From positions 1 through 39,108 of the forward strand of contig JAIEMK010000091.1 in the NCBI GenBank assembly GCA_019752295.1: a DNA stretch of 39,108 bases, read 5' to 3'. Positions within the stretch are counted from its first letter, which is position 1. The number at the start of each line of letters is the position of its first letter. Below are positions 24,646 through 33,873 of this stretch, piece by piece. The translations under genes and the position numbers were made by a program. Below the pieces are notes generated by a model that did not search any database, was not told the origin of the DNA, and was given only the letters and a program-made list of their open reading frames with translations. This stretch comes from Chitinophagaceae bacterium. Its GTDB lineage: Bacteria; Bacteroidota; Bacteroidia; Chitinophagales; Chitinophagaceae.

Positions 24646-27066
24646 ATGAGAATCATTCAAAAGCAATTATTGATTGCCGCATTTAGCTGCATTTCATTTT
24701 GTTCTTTATTCGCTCAATCCAAAAAAACCTTCACTCAAAAAGGATTGATCGCTCCCGTAGAAATTTTAAGAGACCAATGGGGTATCAACCATATCTATGC
24801 AAACAATCAGCAGGACCTTTTTTTTACACAAGGTTATTGTGCTGCAAAAGATCGCTTGTTTCAATTTGAAATCTGGCGCAGACAAGCAACCGGAACAGTA
24901 TCAGAAATTCTTGGTCCACGCGAATTAAAAAGAGATATTGGTACCAGATTGTTTAAATATCGTGGCAATTTAAAAACCGAATTAAACCACTATCATCCAC
25001 AGGGAGAAGCCATCATTAATGCTTATACCAATGGGGTGAATGCTTATATTGAAGAAGTGCTCGCGCATCCTGAACTGATGCCGGTAGAATTTAAACTACT
25101 AAAAATATTGCCCGGTAAATGGACTCCCGAAGTAGTGATCTCCCGACACCAAGGCCTGCTTGGAAACAGTACGGAAGAGCTAAATATCGGAAGGGCTGTG
25201 TTGACAGCCGGAGAAGCAAAAGTAAAAGAGCTGATGTGGTTTCATCCCAAAGAACCCGATCTTACAATTGATAGCAGCATTCATCTCGATCTGATTTCGA
25301 AAAACATTCTCGAATTATATAACGCTTACCGAAAAGAAATTGTTTTTGAAGCAGGCGACATCAGTAAAACAGAAGAAGACCCCGATGCAGTGATGAATTT
25401 GTTGAACCCACAAATTTCAAATCCTTATCAACCTCCTTTTGAACATGGTATTGAAGGATCCAATAACTGGATCGTAAGTGGAAAGAGAACTGCAAGTGGC
25501 CATAGTATGTTGGCCAATGATCCGCACAGAAAAATTGCAGTTCCCTCTTTGCGTTATATGGTACACCTTGTTGCACCGGGATGGAATGTGATCGGCGGCG
25601 GCGAACCAGAAATTCCCGGAGTTTCGATTGGTCATAATGAAGTGGGTGCATGGGGACTAACCATTTATGAAACAGATGGTGAAGATTTATACATGTATGA
25701 TCTGAATCCTGCGAACCTCTCTCAATATTGGTACAAAGGAAAATGGGAGAACATGAAAGAAATTCATGAGTTAATTCCAATAAAAAACAGCGAAGCAAAA
25801 CAAGTGGTTTTAAGATATAGCATTCATGGTCCTATAACTTATATCGACTCTCTACATCACAAAGCATGGGCTTTAAGATGTGCGTGGCTGGAGCCCGGTG
25901 GCGCTCCCTATATGGCATCGCTTAGGATTGATCAGGCAAAAAACTGGGAAACTTTTAGAGACGCATGCAGTTTTAGTCATATACCCGGAGAAAATATGAT
26001 TTGGGCAGATACAGCAGGCAATATTGGTTGGCAGGCTGTGGGCATTATTCCAATCAGAAAAAATTTTAGCGGCTTAGTGCCGGTACCCGGAGACGGAAGA
26101 TTTGAATGGGATGGATTCTTGCCCATCAAAGAAAGACCTCACTTATTCAATCCCGAAAAAGGGTTTTTCGCAACAGCCAACCAAAACATTACGCCTTCGG
26201 ATTATAATCACTGGGATGCCGTAGGATACACTTGGGCCGACCCTTTCAGAGGAAATAGAATTAATGAGGTTTTGTTGAAAGATGATAAAATAACGATCTC
26301 TAAAATGGAAGCACTGCAAACAGATTATTTTTCAATCCCTGCCAGAACACTTGTTCCGATGCTGCAACAGATTCGTTTTGAAATCCCAATACTAAACGAA
26401 GCAAAAATTAAATTGAGTAACTGGAATTCTGTTTTAAATAAAGAAAGTATTCCCGCAGCCATTTATGCTATGTGGGAACGACAATTGATGTTGCAGGCAG
26501 GAAAAGAATTTATTCCTGAAAATTTAAAGGGATTGATCAGTATTCAATTATCGAAACTGATTAACTGGCTGCAATACCCCGATGCAAAATTTGGCCCCGA
26601 TGCCGAAAAAGGCAGGGATGCATTTTTAAAAACAAGTTTTGAAAATGCAATAAAAGAATTGACCAATAAATTGGGAGATTCAATAGATCATTGGCAATAT
26701 GGTCAACTTCAATTCAAACACGTTACCATAACACATCCGCTCAATAGTATTTTAAATAAAAGCTGGAAAGAAAAATTAAACCTTGGCCCTTTGCCTCGTG
26801 GCGGAAATAGCCATACCCCTGGTTCAACCGGTGGAGCAGACAACCAGTTAAGCGGAGCCAGTTTTCGTTTAATTGTTGATACGGGCAATTGGGATGCTGC
26901 AGTAATGATTAATACACCCGGGCAATCAGGCGATCCGAATAGCAATTTTTACAGAAACCTGTTTCCTTTATGGGCAAACGATCAATATTTTCCGGCTTAT
27001 TATTCAAAAGATAAAATATGGAAAGCCTGCACAGAAAAAATTGCATTACTCCCGGCTAAAAAATAG
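24646..27066 (+). CDS. Penicillin acylase family protein (Ntn hydrolase)
   Basis: The 806-residue protein begins with a signal peptide ending in SLFAQ, so it is exported to the periplasm. VEILRDQWGINHIYANNQQDLFFTQGYCAAKDRLFQFEIWRR is the family's alpha-chain opening. GIEGSNNWIVSGKRTASG contains the nucleophile Ser272, which becomes the beta-chain N-terminus after self-cleavage in this family. The SNNW motif and MLANDPH (metal/active site loop) are intact. The C-terminal GGNSHTPGSTGGADN and MINTPGQSGDPNSNFYRNLFPLWA are typical. Substrates of relatives include penicillins, N-acyl homoserine lactones and acyl amino acids; which applies here is unknown. A GH43 gene starts 29 bp downstream, probably co-transcribed. 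Confidence 0.93.
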   Translation: MRIIQKQLLIAAFSCISFCSLFAQSKKTFTQKGLIAPVEILRDQWGINHIYANNQQDLFFTQGYCAAKDRLFQFEIWRRQATGTVSEILGPRELKRDIGTRLFKYRGNLKTELNHYHPQGEAIINAYTNGVNAYIEEVLAHPELMPVEFKLLKILPGKWTPEVVISRHQGLLGNSTEELNIGRAVLTAGEAKVKELMWFHPKEPDLTIDSSIHLDLISKNILELYNAYRKEIVFEAGDISKTEEDPDAVMNLLNPQISNPYQPPFEHGIEGSNNWIVSGKRTASGHSMLANDPHRKIAVPSLRYMVHLVAPGWNVIGGGEPEIPGVSIGHNEVGAWGLTIYETDGEDLYMYDLNPANLSQYWYKGKWENMKEIHELIPIKNSEAKQVVLRYSIHGPITYIDSLHHKAWALRCAWLEPGGAPYMASLRIDQAKNWETFRDACSFSHIPGENMIWADTAGNIGWQAVGIIPIRKNFSGLVPVPGDGRFEWDGFLPIKERPHLFNPEKGFFATANQNITPSDYNHWDAVGYTWADPFRGNRINEVLLKDDKITISKMEALQTDYFSIPARTLVPMLQQIRFEIPILNEAKIKLSNWNSVLNKESIPAAIYAMWERQLMLQAGKEFIPENLKGLISIQLSKLINWLQYPDAKFGPDAEKGRDAFLKTSFENAIKELTNKLGDSIDHWQYGQLQFKHVTITHPLNSILNKSWKEKLNLGPLPRGGNSHTPGSTGGADNQLSGASFRLIVDTGNWDAAVMINTPGQSGDPNSNFYRNLFPLWANDQYFPAYYSKDKIWKACTEKIALLPAKK

Positions 27067-27095
27067 ACTTAATTTTAGAACCTTATTACAATTCT

Positions 27096-28853
27096 ATGCC
27101 TGCTATAAAATCCATTCGATTCATTCTGGTATTTATCTTGTTATTACTAATCAATAACAACAGTTTTGCACAACCAAAAACCTATTGCAATCCTATCAAT
27201 ATCGATTACGGATATTGTCCTATTCCAAATTTTGTGGAGCAAGGAAAACACCGTGCTACTGCAGATCCTGTGATTACTGTGTTTAAGGGAAACTATTATT
27301 TATTTTCTACAAATCAGTGGGGCTATTGGTGGAGCCCGGATATGGTTTCATGGAATTTTGTGCCACGCAAATTTTTAAAACCATGGCATAAGGTTTACGA
27401 CGAATTGTGCGCCCCGGCTACGCTAGTTTTAGGAGACACATTAATGGTAATTGGTTCTACTTATTCAAAAAACTTTCCAATCTGGATGAGTACTAATCCG
27501 CAAAAAGACGAATGGAAAGAAGCCATTGATTCTTTTCCTGTTGGTGCCTGGGATCCCGGATTTTTTCTCGATGATGATAACCGATTGTATATTTATTTTG
27601 GCTCCAGTAATCTATACCCTACTTATGTGCAGGAAATTGATCGGAAAACATTTTTGCCTGTTGGAGAGCGTAAAGAATTATTGAAATTAAACGATAAGAT
27701 TCATGGATGGGAAAGGTTTGGTGAATACCACGACAATACATTCTTAAATCCATTTATTGAGGGCTCCTGGATGAATAAACACAATGGGAAATACTATTTG
27801 CAATACAGTGCTCCCGGCACCGAATTCAGCGGCTATGGAGATGGTGTATACATTTCAGATCATCCTACAGGTCCATTTACGTATCAATCCCACAATCCCT
27901 TCTCCTATAAGCCCGGAGGATTTGCAAATGGTGCAGGGCACGGCGCTACTTATCAGGACCTTTATAAACAATGGTGGCATGTATCTACCGTGGTTCTTGC
28001 TACAAAAAATAATTTTGAAAGGCGCATTGGCATCTGGCCCGCACAGTTTGATAAAGATGGTATTTTATCTACCAACACTGCTTATGGCGACTATCCTCAT
28101 TACTTGCCTACTGCAAAAGCAAATCACGCGGAGAGTCAGTTTACAGGTTGGATGTTGTTGAACTATAATAAACCCATTCAGGTTTCATCTACCTATGGTG
28201 GATTTTCTGCAAACCTGGCAAACGACGAAAATATTAAAACATATTGGAGTGCTGCAACAGGCAATAAGGGAGAGTGGATTCAAACCGATCTTGGAAAAAT
28301 CAGTAGCATCAAAGCAATACAAATCAACTATGCCGATCAGGATGCAACTACCATGGGAAAAATTCCGGGCCTGTATCATCAGTATAAATTGTATAGTTCT
28401 AATGATGGTAAAAATTGGAAACTGCTGATCGATAAAAGCGAAAATAAAACCGATATACCACACGAGTATGTTGAGTTGAAGAATAGCGCAGAAGCAAGAT
28501 TTTTGAAACTCGAAAATATACATATGCCTTCCGGAAAATTTGCGATCAGTGGATTCCGGGTTTTTGGAAAATCTGATATTGCAGTTCCAGATACAGTACA
28601 GCATTTTGTGGTGTTGAGAGGAGATGCAGAAAAAAGAAATTCCTGGTTGAAGTGGCAAGTAAACGAAAAGGCAACGGGATACATGATTTATACAGGAACC
28701 GCTCCCGATAAATTATATACCAGTATGATGGTTCTGGGAACGAATGAATACTATTTTTCTGCAATGGAAAAAGACAGGACTTATTATTTCCAGATAGAAG
28801 CTTTTAATGAGGGTGGGATAGGAAAACGAACCACAGTTGTAAAAGTAGAATAG
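27096..28853 (+). CDS. Glycoside hydrolase family 43 with discoidin-type and Fn3-like domains
   Basis: The 585-residue secreted enzyme has a signal peptide ending in NSFAQ. The five-bladed propeller shows the expected acidic triad: TADPVI (Asp57, base), GAWDPGFFLDD (Asp153) and FIEGSWM (Glu222, acid). Residues about 365-480 form an F5/8 type C (discoidin) domain, with ENIKTYWSAATGNKGEWIQTDLGKI and PSGKFAISGFRVFG. Residues about 490-585 look like a fibronectin type III domain. Such enzymes cut beta-xylosidic or alpha-arabinosidic bonds of plant polysaccharides, but the exact bond cannot be read here. No SusCD pair is adjacent, so this is not a full polysaccharide utilisation locus. Confidence 0.88.
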   Translation: MPAIKSIRFILVFILLLLINNNSFAQPKTYCNPINIDYGYCPIPNFVEQGKHRATADPVITVFKGNYYLFSTNQWGYWWSPDMVSWNFVPRKFLKPWHKVYDELCAPATLVLGDTLMVIGSTYSKNFPIWMSTNPQKDEWKEAIDSFPVGAWDPGFFLDDDNRLYIYFGSSNLYPTYVQEIDRKTFLPVGERKELLKLNDKIHGWERFGEYHDNTFLNPFIEGSWMNKHNGKYYLQYSAPGTEFSGYGDGVYISDHPTGPFTYQSHNPFSYKPGGFANGAGHGATYQDLYKQWWHVSTVVLATKNNFERRIGIWPAQFDKDGILSTNTAYGDYPHYLPTAKANHAESQFTGWMLLNYNKPIQVSSTYGGFSANLANDENIKTYWSAATGNKGEWIQTDLGKISSIKAIQINYADQDATTMGKIPGLYHQYKLYSSNDGKNWKLLIDKSENKTDIPHEYVELKNSAEARFLKLENIHMPSGKFAISGFRVFGKSDIAVPDTVQHFVVLRGDAEKRNSWLKWQVNEKATGYMIYTGTAPDKLYTSMMVLGTNEYYFSAMEKDRTYYFQIEAFNEGGIGKRTTVVKVE

Positions 28854-28866
28854 GCTGAAAGGGTTA

Positions 28867-29514
28867 TCAGATCTGATTTTCAATGATGAACTTCATCAAA
28901 GCACCTGGCGAATTGAGTTTGAGTTTTTGCATGATATTCTTTCTATGGGTTTCCACAGTATAAACACTTAGGTGTAAGGTTTCTGCTATTTCATGATTGG
29001 TCAATCCATCTTTGATATGCTGTATAATTTCTCTTTCTCTTTTGGTAAGATTAAATTGCTGCAAAAATTTATCGTTCACCAAAAATTCTCCTGCTGCCGG
29101 CTCTTCGTGATGGGGAGTTGAGAAAATCGATCCCGAATAAACCATCTTAATAGTTTGAATAAGCTCTTCCTTATTGCTGCTCTTTAGCAAATATCCGTTT
29201 GCACCCTTTGCCTTGGCCTCTTTAATAATGGCATCATCAAAATAACCCGATAGCATTACAATTTTTACAGAGGGATAAGACTGCTTAATGTACTTGATGG
29301 TTTCAAGTCCGTTCATCTTAGGCATATTGATATCCAGCAATATCATATCGGGCAAAGTAGTAGGTAGCATTTCTAAAACTTCACGCCCGTTATTAGCTAC
29401 GCCGCAAAGCTCAAAGCTCGGTTCGCGTCCAAGCATCATTGTAAGTCCTTCAATGAATAATGGATGGTCATCTGCCAGCATTATTCTAATTTTTTCATTT
29501 TCTGCGTTAGCCAT
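28867..29514 (-). CDS. NarL/LuxR-family response regulator (orphan)
   Basis: The 215-residue protein has an N-terminal receiver, with acidic pocket DDH at 15-17, phospho-acceptor Asp61 in MILLDINMPKMNG, and KGANGYLLKSS. A C-terminal LuxR-type helix-turn-helix follows: LTKREREIIQHIKDGLTNHEIAETLHLSVYTVETHRKNIMQKL. It is a DNA-binding regulator activated by phosphorylation from a partner kinase, normally one with a HisKA_3 domain. No such kinase is in the neighbourhood, so its signal is unknown. The frame opens at 29532, but the ATG at 29514 (MANAENEK) is more likely. It is convergent with the GH43 gene, only 13 bp away. Confidence 0.93.
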   Translation of the reverse strand: MANAENEKIRIMLADDHPLFIEGLTMMLGREPSFELCGVANNGREVLEMLPTTLPDMILLDINMPKMNGLETIKYIKQSYPSVKIVMLSGYFDDAIIKEAKAKGANGYLLKSSNKEELIQTIKMVYSGSIFSTPHHEEPAAGEFLVNDKFLQQFNLTKREREIIQHIKDGLTNHEIAETLHLSVYTVETHRKNIMQKLKLNSPGALMKFIIENQI

Positions 29515-29903
29515 CTTTCGGATGTATTTCAATTCCTATTTAAATGTACAAACTACTTGGTATATAAAGATAAGTACAGGGAATCCATATTCAATTTATT
29601 AAAAAAATATATGCGTGGCAGCTTTTTTTTCTCTTAATAAAATGCCAAATCAGGCTAAAATGCCCCAAAATACAAAGTTGTGAGTATTTCTGAGGGATTT
29701 GCCTTGTTCTAGTTTTGTGTCATCCAATTGAAGCAGTTCTTTAATTCTTTTAGCAGGCTTGATGCGAAAAATGTAGCACTATAACTACAAAAACTAAGCC
29801 TCTAGCCTTACATGATCCGCAAGTTCTTGAAATGACATTTGTGTAGAATTAATTAGCTGATTCAAAATCCGGGATGAATAAGCTCGGAATTATACCCCTT
29901 ATC
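29515..29903. other. Intergenic region between divergent genes, 389 bp
   Basis: This AT-rich stretch lies between the divergent response regulator and the DUF4114 gene. It holds TAGTTTTG (29710-29717), an exact -7 consensus on the plus strand, but without a -33 box at the right distance. Two direct copies of TAAAATGCC (29638-29646 and 29656-29664) lie 18 bp apart. No gene, RNA structure or long repeat was recognised. Confidence 0.5.
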
Positions 29904-32402
29904 ATGAAAAGAAATTTACTTAAAATCGCATTACTGGCAGTCCTAACATTTGGAGCATCTGCTCTTTATGCCCAATTTCATTACGTTACACCATACGACT
30001 ATAGCGGACGCCCTACCGTACTGGTAAATCCTGCTGATGCAGTTTCTTCAAAAACAATGGCAAATATTCTGGCCACATTACCCGAATACAGGTCTGTACC
30101 CGTTTATAGCCCTAGGCTTCTTGCAGATGGCCGCCCCGAAAACATTTCGTTGTCTGCCACTGCCGACGTTTGGGTGAGCTTTGTGTATGAGGGAGCCAAC
30201 TTTTTAAATGGAATAGGTTATTATACTTATCCCACCAATGCCCCATTAAACACTGCACCGGCATCTAGCGATATTCATATCTTTTTTGAGAATGCCAATA
30301 TGGGCGGTTCAGGTGGTGGAATGGTTCCCGGAGATAAAGTATATCTCGGTCGATTCCCTGCAAATACTACTATCGCTTTTGTGATGATCGCTGATGGTTT
30401 TGATTATGGACTCGGTATTGTTACCGAAGGCAAATACAAGATCTTCTCCGACTCTCGTTTTAATCCAGAGCCTGATGTTACCAAAAGAAAACATACCATT
30501 ACTTTATACGACACACTTACATCAAAATTTTTAATTGGTTTTGAAGATACCCGTCGTGATCAGGGAAGTGATGAAGACTTTAACGATATTCTTTTTTATT
30601 CTACAGTAACACCCATCGAAACAGTGGAACATAGAGATAGCATTCCTATTCTTACAAACGATGGAAGCATTTCTTTTTCGGGAAATACTGGTGGCCTAGA
30701 AAGTAAAAGCCTCGGCGATGCGGTTTCAAAAAGAGTTTACACACATGCAATTAATAGCGATCAAGGCCCAGTAGATTATTCTAAAATGCAAAAGCTAAAT
30801 GCTAGCATTACTCGTGGCGTATTTGGCTTGGGTGCCGGTTCAGCATTAAATCTTGCCGACATTATGCCTTCAAAAATTTTGGATAGCGGCTTTACTGCAT
30901 TTGTAAGTACGGCTTCTGACCTTACCAGTATTACCAATGCCGTTGATGTGCGTTCGATTGACTTTACCAGAAATAAAGAATGCCGTGCTGTTGCATTCGC
31001 TACCAAGACTTTAAACCAAATGTACGACCATACTAAAGCAATCTGCGACCGTTTAAAAGGGGCTGAGTTGCTGAGCATGGAAAATTTTAGCTTGAGTGGT
31101 TTGAATTTTGTTAGATACACTTTACAGCAACCTACCGGCAACATTGAATATGCAATCAGTTTTTCGATCGGTAAAAAAGCAGGTAGAAATAATTTTAGTT
31201 TCCAGTCGAATTGGTTGAACAAAGATTATGTTGCAGAAGATACTTTGTACAATTATCAGATCTGGGGTGCTACTCCTTATTACTGCGTAGACCTTACGAT
31301 TGATCTTTTAAATAAGTTGAACGCCATTATGCCAGTCCAATCACTCAATGCTGGAACTGCTTTGCCAAAAACTTATATAATTGCCGGTAAAAGAGAATCT
31401 ACCAATTTGAATTTATCAGTAAATAATACCACATCAGCATCTACCGGTTATTTCAAGATCGAAGAAAAACTTTCTGAGAAATCAACCAGCATCAATACGA
31501 GGATCGTTCCTGTATCAGTTAACGCAAACAGCAAATCGAATATAACTATTCCTGTAAGCGATTCTTATGAAGCAACGATTAGTCTCTTCCTAAATAATAA
31601 ACTGGAAGATGTGGTATTCATGGCCGACGGAAGCTGGAATGTTGATTATAACAAAAATAGCACTGTTGTAAATAGTTTTAATGTGGTGAACGATACCAGT
31701 GTAAGCGCAACCATTGCAAATGGCGATCTACCTGTATTTCGTAATGCGTCTGTATCAGCAACCACAAGCGAATACGTAACCTTATACAAATTATTAAAAG
31801 GAGGCGCCGCCGAAACTGATCTTACTGCTTTTAAAACTTTAAAATTTACGGCCAGCGCAGTTGGCGCAAATTTAAGAATCACTTTGGTTAAGGGTAGTGT
31901 TACAAATTGGTCAGACCAGTTCAGCTATTATTTACCACTGTCTTCTACAGCAAAAGAGTATAGCATTAATTTGAGTGACTTTAGTACTGCAGCAAATAAA
32001 AATGGTTTCAATCCGAATGATATCACAACAATCGTTTTTGCATTGGAAGTAGGTACCGGAAAATCAACAGCAGTAAATGCTTCGATCAGCAAGCTTTCAT
32101 TCAGCAAACAAATGAGTAGCGCTGCAACAATTATAGAAACAAAAGATGTTCAGTTATATCCTAACCCATCAAAGGGAAGATTTGTGGCAAGCTTCAAATC
32201 AGATATTGCTACAGCGCTTACTTTAAAAGTAATAGATGCTAATTCTGGCAGACCAATGTTCTCAAAATTAGTAAACGCAGTGAAGGGCGATAATAATGTA
32301 TCAGTAGAAATGAATCAAACAATCGGAACAAATATTTATATCCTTTCGATTGAAGGAGAGGCTTCGAAATATCAACCAAAAAAATTGATCGTTCAACAAT
32401 AA
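29904..32402 (+). CDS. Secreted DUF4114 protein with T9SS C-terminal sorting domain
   Basis: The protein is 832 residues from the ATG at 29904, which gives a clean signal peptide ending in ALYAQ (the ORF opens upstream at 29874). A DUF4114 domain occupies about residues 150-240, with ADGFDYGLGIV and the acidic FEDTRRDQGSDEDFNDILFY, typical calcium-binding-like Asp/Glu residues. The middle part is beta-rich with many Ser, Thr and Asn and no recognised family. The last ~85 residues, beginning QLYPNPSKGRF and ending KKLIVQQ, are a type A Por secretion sorting domain. The protein should cross the outer membrane by the type IX system and be anchored or released. A strong terminator follows. Confidence 0.86.
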   Translation: MKRNLLKIALLAVLTFGASALYAQFHYVTPYDYSGRPTVLVNPADAVSSKTMANILATLPEYRSVPVYSPRLLADGRPENISLSATADVWVSFVYEGANFLNGIGYYTYPTNAPLNTAPASSDIHIFFENANMGGSGGGMVPGDKVYLGRFPANTTIAFVMIADGFDYGLGIVTEGKYKIFSDSRFNPEPDVTKRKHTITLYDTLTSKFLIGFEDTRRDQGSDEDFNDILFYSTVTPIETVEHRDSIPILTNDGSISFSGNTGGLESKSLGDAVSKRVYTHAINSDQGPVDYSKMQKLNASITRGVFGLGAGSALNLADIMPSKILDSGFTAFVSTASDLTSITNAVDVRSIDFTRNKECRAVAFATKTLNQMYDHTKAICDRLKGAELLSMENFSLSGLNFVRYTLQQPTGNIEYAISFSIGKKAGRNNFSFQSNWLNKDYVAEDTLYNYQIWGATPYYCVDLTIDLLNKLNAIMPVQSLNAGTALPKTYIIAGKRESTNLNLSVNNTTSASTGYFKIEEKLSEKSTSINTRIVPVSVNANSKSNITIPVSDSYEATISLFLNNKLEDVVFMADGSWNVDYNKNSTVVNSFNVVNDTSVSATIANGDLPVFRNASVSATTSEYVTLYKLLKGGAAETDLTAFKTLKFTASAVGANLRITLVKGSVTNWSDQFSYYLPLSSTAKEYSINLSDFSTAANKNGFNPNDITTIVFALEVGTGKSTAVNASISKLSFSKQMSSAATIIETKDVQLYPNPSKGRFVASFKSDIATALTLKVIDANSGRPMFSKLVNAVKGDNNVSVEMNQTIGTNIYILSIEGEASKYQPKKLIVQQ

Positions 32403-32422
32403 GCTTTTATGTTGGTAGGGTG

Positions 32423-32452
32423 ATAGCAGGAAGGGATTCCTGCTATTTTTTT
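32423..32452 (+). terminator. Intrinsic terminator after the DUF4114 gene
   Basis: ATAGCAGGAA (32423-32432) pairs perfectly with TTCCTGCTAT (32437-32446) around a GGGA loop, followed by six T residues (32447-32452). It ends the transcription unit of the surface-protein gene at 32402. Confidence 0.92.
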
Positions 32453-32456
32453 GTGC

Positions 32457-32858
32457 ATGCCTACCTCATCTATAAGCCCTGAGATACAATGGCAGCATCA
32501 ATTGCCGAAAATTGTAGTTCCACTACTACATGATATTTCAAGTTTAAGCGATTGTAGCAGCTATCCGCATTTTGTTGCTTTGTATAAGAATAAAGAATAC
32601 AAAATCGAAAACAAATTATTCAGTTACAAATCAACAACAATGCAAAATCGATCATACAACTTTGAAAGCAGGTTACCACAAAATGATCTTTTTCTTTTTC
32701 TGGTAAGTCTTATCAAAAATTCATTTGCCATCACAAAAATTCCCATGGCAGATTCGTCTGCCGAATTCAGTTATGTTCCCGCTTCTCCTTACTTAAAAAA
32801 GATAAACGGTGTAGCCAATCATAACAGAAAAGATAAACCGATCACTATTTATATCTAA
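32457..32858 (+). CDS. Hypothetical protein, unrecognised
   Basis: The ORF gives 133 residues from the ATG at 32457. I recognise no domain; it is mixed hydrophilic with one hydrophobic patch (LFLFLVSLIKNSFAITKI) and no signal peptide. The ATG lies only 4 bp after the T run of the previous terminator, so there is no room for a normal promoter; an internal ATG at 32640 would give 72 residues (MQNRSYNFES onward). In favour of a real transcript, a plus-strand intrinsic terminator lies 41 bp after the stop (32899-32930). Codon use resembles neighbouring genes. It could be a remnant of a larger gene. Confidence 0.4.
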   Translation: MPTSSISPEIQWQHQLPKIVVPLLHDISSLSDCSSYPHFVALYKNKEYKIENKLFSYKSTTMQNRSYNFESRLPQNDLFLFLVSLIKNSFAITKIPMADSSAEFSYVPASPYLKKINGVANHNRKDKPITIYI

Positions 32859-32898
32859 GATTTCAATAAGCAAGTTTTGTGAAGATTAATAGGAGAAA

Positions 32899-32930
32899 GA
32901 AAGAGGCCCAGATATTGGGTCTCTTTTTTT
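32899..32930 (+). terminator. Intrinsic terminator (plus strand, possibly bidirectional)
   Basis: AAAGAGGCCCA (32900-32910) pairs with TGGGTCTCTTT (32916-32926, one G-U) around a 5-nt loop, and the T run continues to 32930. It ends a plus-strand transcript. On the minus strand it follows the end of the apbE-like gene at 32941, where CTTTCTCCT after the stem offers a weaker exit. Confidence 0.82.
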
Positions 32931-32940
32931 GCTTACTGAT

Positions 32941-33873
32941 TTATTTGAAATTTAAATTGCTCGAAGTATATATTTTATCGTTGTCATCAATAATGATGGC
33001 TTCAATTTGTTTTATTTGGTTAATCATTGCCAACCCCGCTTCTATACCCATAATGGTAACCGGAGTTGCCATTGCATCTGCTATTTCAGCATTGGGCGAT
33101 ATGATTGTTACACGCTTAAGTCCTCTCACAGGTAAGCCTGTCTTGGGGTTAATCGTATGCGAATATTTTTTTCCTTTAACAGTAATAAACTTTTCATGAT
33201 TCCCGGAAGTGGCTACAGCCATATTGGTAACATTCAAATTTGAAAAGATCGTGTTCGAAAAATTCGGATGCACAATTCCAATGGTCCAATTTGTTCCATC
33301 TGGTTGTAAACCCCAGGTAGTTAAGTCTCCCGAAGCATTTACAATTCCTCCCTCAACAGATTCTCTTTTTAAAATATACTTAGCTCTTTCTACCGCGTAC
33401 CCTTTTCCAATACCACCAAAACCAATGCGCATGCCCTTCATTTTTAAAAAAACGGTGCAGTTCAATTCATTCAATTCTATATTCCGGTAATTGATCAGCT
33501 TCAGCATACGCTTTGCCATAGCCGTGTCGGGTAATGATTTCATTGCTGTATCAAAATTCCAAAGACTTTGATCTACAGAGCCATAGCTGATATCAAATGC
33601 TCCTTGCGTGATCTCGGAAATGCGGAGCGATCTTTGGATTAAGAGAAATGTCTCCTGTGATACTTTTACAGGTTTATTCCCTGCCGCCTGATTAATTCGA
33701 TTCGTTTCGCTCAGATCATTGTAGGTAGTTAACAGTGCTTCTATCCTTTGAATTTCTTTTACCGCAAGATCGATCTTCTCAAAAGCCCATGCCTCATCGA
33801 GTGCAACAATGCTGATTTCAAAATTGCTACCCATCAACAAGATCTTCTTCTTGTAAACGTTTTTTGCTTCCAT
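32941..33873 (-). CDS. ApbE-family FAD:protein FMN transferase
   Basis: ApbE attaches FMN covalently to a Thr or Ser of target flavoproteins such as NqrB/C, RnfG and other FMN-binding proteins. The 310-residue protein has the family motifs LMGSNFEI near the N-terminus, FDISYGSVDQSLW, GFGGIGKGYAVERAKYIL (FAD-binding), VNASGDLTTWG, and the C-terminal SHTINPKTGLPVRGL and NAEIADAMATPVTIMG, where the Asp and Thr bind Mg. It has no signal peptide or lipobox, although many ApbE proteins are exported; either it acts in the cytoplasm or the start is incomplete. No FMN-target protein is nearby. It is divergent from the two-component operon. Confidence 0.93.
   Translation of the reverse strand: MEAKNVYKKKILLMGSNFEISIVALDEAWAFEKIDLAVKEIQRIEALLTTYNDLSETNRINQAAGNKPVKVSQETFLLIQRSLRISEITQGAFDISYGSVDQSLWNFDTAMKSLPDTAMAKRMLKLINYRNIELNELNCTVFLKMKGMRIGFGGIGKGYAVERAKYILKRESVEGGIVNASGDLTTWGLQPDGTNWTIGIVHPNFSNTIFSNLNVTNMAVATSGNHEKFITVKGKKYSHTINPKTGLPVRGLKRVTIISPNAEIADAMATPVTIMGIEAGLAMINQIKQIEAIIIDDNDKIYTSSNLNFK

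Noticed and set aside
28185..28658. Minus-strand 157-codon ORF
   Set aside because: It is antisense to the GH43 discoidin domain, with no domain and no promoter.
27096..33873. Polysaccharide utilisation locus
   Set aside because: There is one GH43 but no SusC, SusD or hybrid sensor, so the definition is not met.
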